Part shown: positions 63,957 to 64,000 of the stretch, in pieces
Layout of the letters: every line of letters begins with the position of its first letter
Position numbering within the stretch: position 1 is the stretch's first letter
Position numbers and translations under genes: made by a program
Source of the DNA: Hoylesella loescheii
GTDB lineage: Bacteria; Bacteroidota; Bacteroidia; Bacteroidales; Bacteroidaceae
NCBI GenBank assembly: GCA_021531755.1
Contig: JADYUK010000004.1
Location: 1-64,000, forward strand
Direction: 5' to 3'
Length of the DNA: 64,000 nt
The notes under the pieces: model-generated
Database searches by the model: none
What the model was told of the DNA's origin: nothing
The model's input: only the letters and a program-made list of their open reading frames with translations

Positions 63957-64000
63957 GATATTAACAAAAAGAGGAGAATATTTAACACAAGTCCTCAAAA

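Larger units (their letters stand above)
45850..64000. mobile_element. Integrative mobilizable element next to tRNA-Met, right end outside the window
   Basis: From just after the tRNA, composition turns AT-rich and gene content changes from housekeeping to a transposase fragment, a peptide-modification cargo operon and a relaxase/DnaC-like backbone. Integration at a tRNA 3' end is the usual habit of such elements. The left edge is inferred from composition and position only. No integrase gene and no second copy of the tRNA 3' end are visible, and both would be expected to the right of 64000. Confidence 0.65.

Overview
The window comes from a Bacteroidales bacterium, most likely a Prevotella-like member of the family. 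The evidence is the gene content, the repeated Bacteroidetes-type promoters (TTTG, about 19-20 bases, TAnnTTTG) in front of several genes and both tRNAs, the scarcity of strong Shine-Dalgarno sequences, and a Bacteroidetes-type division and cell-wall cluster. The species cannot be named from sequence reading alone. By eye, positions 1-45850 are a fairly GC-rich housekeeping chromosome. From about 45850 the sequence becomes markedly AT-rich, then intermediate to the right end, as expected for acquired DNA.

Region 1 (54-17041) is a colinear dcw cluster: rsmH, an FtsL-like gene, ftsI, murE, mraY, murD, ftsW, murG, murC, ftsQ, ftsA, ftsZ. It covers lipid-linked peptidoglycan precursor synthesis and the Z-ring/divisome. 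Region 2 (17343-45850) is mixed housekeeping: nagB, an M20 deacylase, an acyl-CoA synthetase, prfB, sufS, rnhB, two regulators (WYL and AraC type), recO, tRNA-Glu, rpsT, gyrB, gpmI, ung, a DUF3109 protein, a SpoIIE-type phosphatase, a CPBP protease, a half-length RibF-like protein, a calcium-type P-ATPase, pnp and tRNA-Met. Several gaps in regions 1 and 2 hold degenerate tandem arrays with a period of 22 bp or a multiple of it (22, 44, 66).

Region 3 (about 45850-64000) looks like an integrative mobilizable element next to tRNA-Met(CAT). It holds a truncated transposase, about 1.5 kb of AT-rich DNA without a convincing gene, a cargo operon (47959-57349) on the plus strand, and a mobilization/replication backbone on the minus strand: relaxase, relaxosome accessory protein, possible oriT, HTH proteins and a DnaC-like ATPase. 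No integrase lies inside the window.

The cargo operon is the most interesting system. It encodes a 220-residue precursor with a twin-arginine signal, a possible lipobox and 38 further cysteines in Cxxx register. Next come a radical SAM/SPASM maturase, a partner that keeps a SPASM-like cysteine set but lacks the radical SAM motif, a 90-residue accessory protein, a lipoprotein, TatA and TatC, then a coiled-coil lipoprotein, three LysM proteins (one with a beta-barrel and one with a TPR and a zinc-finger-like tail), an SH3-like repeat protein and a second lipocalin-like lipoprotein. I infer that a cysteine-repeat peptide is modified while folded in the cytoplasm, exported by its own Tat translocase, and then held or assembled at the peptidoglycan/outer membrane. 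The maturase families resemble the described CXXX-repeat peptide systems. The coupling to a dedicated Tat pair and a LysM/envelope module is the part I do not know to be characterised.
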